The translations under genes were made by a program, and so were the position numbers. This document shows positions 32,774-34,265 of a DNA stretch of 34,265 nt, in pieces. The first letter of the stretch is position 1. Each line of letters starts with the position of its first letter. The stretch is from NCBI GenBank assembly GCA_017416855.1, contig JAFQAZ010000014.1:1-34265 (forward strand), written 5' to 3'. Under the pieces are notes generated by a model, which was given only the letters and a program-made list of their open reading frames with translations, was not told the DNA's origin and searched no databases. Source of the DNA: Clostridia bacterium. Lineage in GTDB: Bacteria; Bacillota; Clostridia; UBA1381; UBA9506.

Positions 32774-33664
32774 ATGAAAACAGAGAAAAAACTTTTGATT
32801 GCGTTTATACTGAATTTATCCTTTTCGGTTTTTGAACTGGTGGGCGGTATGCTGACGGGAAGTATAGCCATTCTGTCAGATGCTATTCATGATGCAGGGG
32901 ATGCGCTTGCAATCGGCTCGTCTTATTTTTTTGAAAGAAAGGGCAAAAAAGAATCGGATGAACAGTATACCTATGGTTATGGACGGTTCTCGGTTGTTGG
33001 AGGCGGAATCACCACCTTGATTTTATTGTTTAGTTCGATTACGGTTATGTATCACGCAATTGAAAGGATATTCCATCCTGTTGCCATCCATTATAACGGT
33101 ATGATTCTGTTTGCGATTGTAGGCGTTATTGTGAATCTTGTGGCATCTTTTGTAACAAGCGGCGGGCATTCCGTCAATCAGAAAGCAGTTAATTTACATA
33201 TGCTGGAGGATGTGCTGGGTTGGGCTGTTGTGCTGGTTGGCGCTGTTTTAATGCGATTTACAGATATTACAATTTTAGACCCCCTTATGTCTTTCGGAGT
33301 CGCGCTGTTTATCCTGAAACACGCCGGTAAGCATTTGCTGTCAGTGATTCATTTGTTTTGTGAAAAAGTACCGGAAGGTGTATCGGTTGCCCATGTTAAA
33401 GAACATCTTGCCCAGCAGGAGGGCGTGTTAGATGTTCACCATCTTCACATATGGAGTTATGATGGCGAACATCATTATGCCACCATGCATCTCGTATTTG
33501 ACGGAGAGTTGGCAGATATAAAGTCAAGGGTAAGAGAAGCGTTAAGGCATTTTAATATTGTACATGTAACCATTGAGACAGAAAGAGAAGGGGAGCATTG
33601 CGAAGAACGGCGGTGCGTGGTAAAACATAACGAAGGTACAGGGTGCCATTGTCATCATCATTAA
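32774..33664 (+). CDS. Cation diffusion facilitator (CDF) efflux transporter, zinc-type, 296 aa
   Basis: Six-span metal/proton antiporter of the CzcD/ZitB type. The transport site in span 2 is HDAGD (His39, Asp43) and in span 5 HMLED (His142, Asp146). This double HxxxD set is typical of zinc/cobalt/cadmium exporters. The cytoplasmic C-terminal domain carries VLDVHHLHIWSYDGEHHYAT, the family dimer and metal-site block. A Cys/His-rich tail (CEERRCVVKH, CHCHHH) may bind extra metal. Length is typical, and AGGAGG precedes the ATG at the usual distance. The divergent TetR gene suggests inducible export. Confidence 0.93.
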   Translation: MKTEKKLLIAFILNLSFSVFELVGGMLTGSIAILSDAIHDAGDALAIGSSYFFERKGKKESDEQYTYGYGRFSVVGGGITTLILLFSSITVMYHAIERIFHPVAIHYNGMILFAIVGVIVNLVASFVTSGGHSVNQKAVNLHMLEDVLGWAVVLVGAVLMRFTDITILDPLMSFGVALFILKHAGKHLLSVIHLFCEKVPEGVSVAHVKEHLAQQEGVLDVHHLHIWSYDGEHHYATMHLVFDGELADIKSRVREALRHFNIVHVTIETEREGEHCEERRCVVKHNEGTGCHCHHH

Positions 33665-33689
33665 AATAATTTTATCCCTTAATTAAAAG

Positions 33690-33718
33690 CAGTAAAACTT
33701 CGGTTTTGCTGTTTTTTT
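33690..33718 (+). terminator. Terminator of the CDF gene
   Basis: CAGTAAAAC (33690-33698) pairs with GTTTTGCTG (33703-33711) around a TTCG tetraloop, with one G-T pair, followed by seven T. Confidence 0.9.
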
Positions 33719-33785
33719 ATTATATGCCCAATCAGGATGAGTAGCATCTGATTTTAAAATCCACATCAATATAACAAAAATACAC

Positions 33786-33814
33786 TTGTGTCAAATTTTT
33801 GCGAATGATACAAT
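33786..33814 (+). promoter_or_regulatory. Promoter of the secreted beta-helix gene
   Basis: TTGTGT (33786-33791), 17-bp spacer, TACAAT (33809-33814). Confidence 0.65.
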
Positions 33815-33848
33815 TAATGTGAGAAAAAACAAAGAAAAGAGGAAGAAT

Positions 33849-34265
33849 ATGAAATTTAATAGGTTTGTTGCAGTTATTTTAGTAGTCGTTATGTCCTTTT
33901 GTTCTATGAGTTTTAATGCTTTTGCTGAGGAGGATTTGCAGGTGCTTGCAGCAATTGGTGAGATAGAATATACAAGCCTGACAGATGCCTTTATGGCAGC
34001 CAAAGAAGGCGACACCATTGAGCTTTCAGAAGGTACTTTTGAACAGGGAAAGGTTGTGCTGCCTCCTGAACTTCACAAAGTAACCCTGAAGGGTTCTCCC
34101 AATAAGGCTACGGTTCTTAAAAACTCAATTATTGCCTCGGCGACCGGCGATATCATTAACTATACGGATATCACCATTGACGGTATTGTGTTTGACAATA
34201 CCTACATCACTTTAAAGTCAAACGGCAAAGGTAACTCGGTGTTCAAAAACTGGACCGTTACAAAC
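33849..34265 (+). CDS. Secreted beta-helix-like protein (3' partial)
   Basis: ATG 33849 follows AGAGGAAGA. The frame stays open to the right edge, giving 139 residues. A signal peptide is clear (MKFNRFVAVILVVVMSF..., likely cleavage at AFA-E, residue 26). Then comes YTSLTDAFMAAKEGDTIELS, EGTFEQGKVVL, a KVTLKGSPNKATVL turn and YTDITIDGIVF. This is the usual entry of Clostridia surface proteins with a pectate-lyase-like right-handed beta-helix. The rest, including any enzyme motif or wall anchor, lies outside the window. It has its own promoter and is apart from the glycan locus. Confidence 0.85.
   Translation, partial: MKFNRFVAVILVVVMSFCSMSFNAFAEEDLQVLAAIGEIEYTSLTDAFMAAKEGDTIELSEGTFEQGKVVLPPELHKVTLKGSPNKATVLKNSIIASATGDIINYTDITIDGIVFDNTYITLKSNGKGNSVFKNWTVTN

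Noticed and set aside
1-34265. CRISPR array, prophage, integrase, restriction or toxin-antitoxin genes
   Set aside because: No regularly spaced direct repeats, cas-like, phage-like or toxin/antitoxin-like proteins are visible; the only mobile trace is the IS200 remnant.

Overview
The window comes from a Gram-positive anaerobe of the Clostridia type. The evidence is triple S-layer-homology (SLH) anchors, Feo iron uptake with small FeoB-associated Cys-rich proteins, a SigB/F/G-class sigma factor, a Firmicutes-type IS200 remnant, strong AGGAGG ribosome sites and moderately AT-rich DNA. No genus can be assigned from sequence alone.

Bases 1-25366 form a glycan-utilisation locus, all on the + strand. 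It opens with four tightly spaced surface or secreted genes: a giant SLH protein with cadherin-like and F5/8-type-C (discoidin) modules, cut by the window edge; an 880-residue SLH protein of unknown function; a 1305-residue SLH-anchored heparinase II/III-type polysaccharide lyase; and a secreted protein with three discoidin modules. Cytoplasmic genes follow: a GH28-like beta-helix protein, a GH88 unsaturated glucuronyl hydrolase, a TIM-barrel sugar isomerase and a Gfo/Idh/MocA oxidoreductase. Next come NagB-like deaminase, NagA deacetylase and an AraC regulator, then a second Gfo/Idh/MocA oxidoreductase overlapping a DegT-type aminotransferase, and an amidohydrolase. Lyase + GH88 + NagA/NagB fits a uronic-acid/N-acetylhexosamine polymer such as a glycosaminoglycan or similar capsule glycan. 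No transporter, sulfatase or KduI/KduD/KdgK/KdgA homologue is seen here. Three copies of one promoter/operator (13960, 18033, 22008) with identical internal spacing mark a regulon, most simply that of the local AraC protein.

Bases 25367-25763 hold an internally deleted IS200-type element and two terminators. A tRNA-Arg(CCT), a sigma factor and a membrane protein follow on the - strand.

Bases 27368-31059 are an iron module: a membrane protein combining a FeoB-associated Cys cluster with an HMA domain, a short DtxR-family repressor with DtxR-like Cys/Glu/His ligands, two operators at the feo promoter, feoA, feoB and a small Cys-rich partner.

The rest holds a stand-alone E2/CAT-fold acyltransferase-like protein with an altered catalytic motif, a divergent TetR-CDF zinc-type efflux pair, and the start of a secreted beta-helix protein cut by the window end. 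Several gene starts chosen here are downstream of the longest open frame because promoters or ribosome sites place them there.
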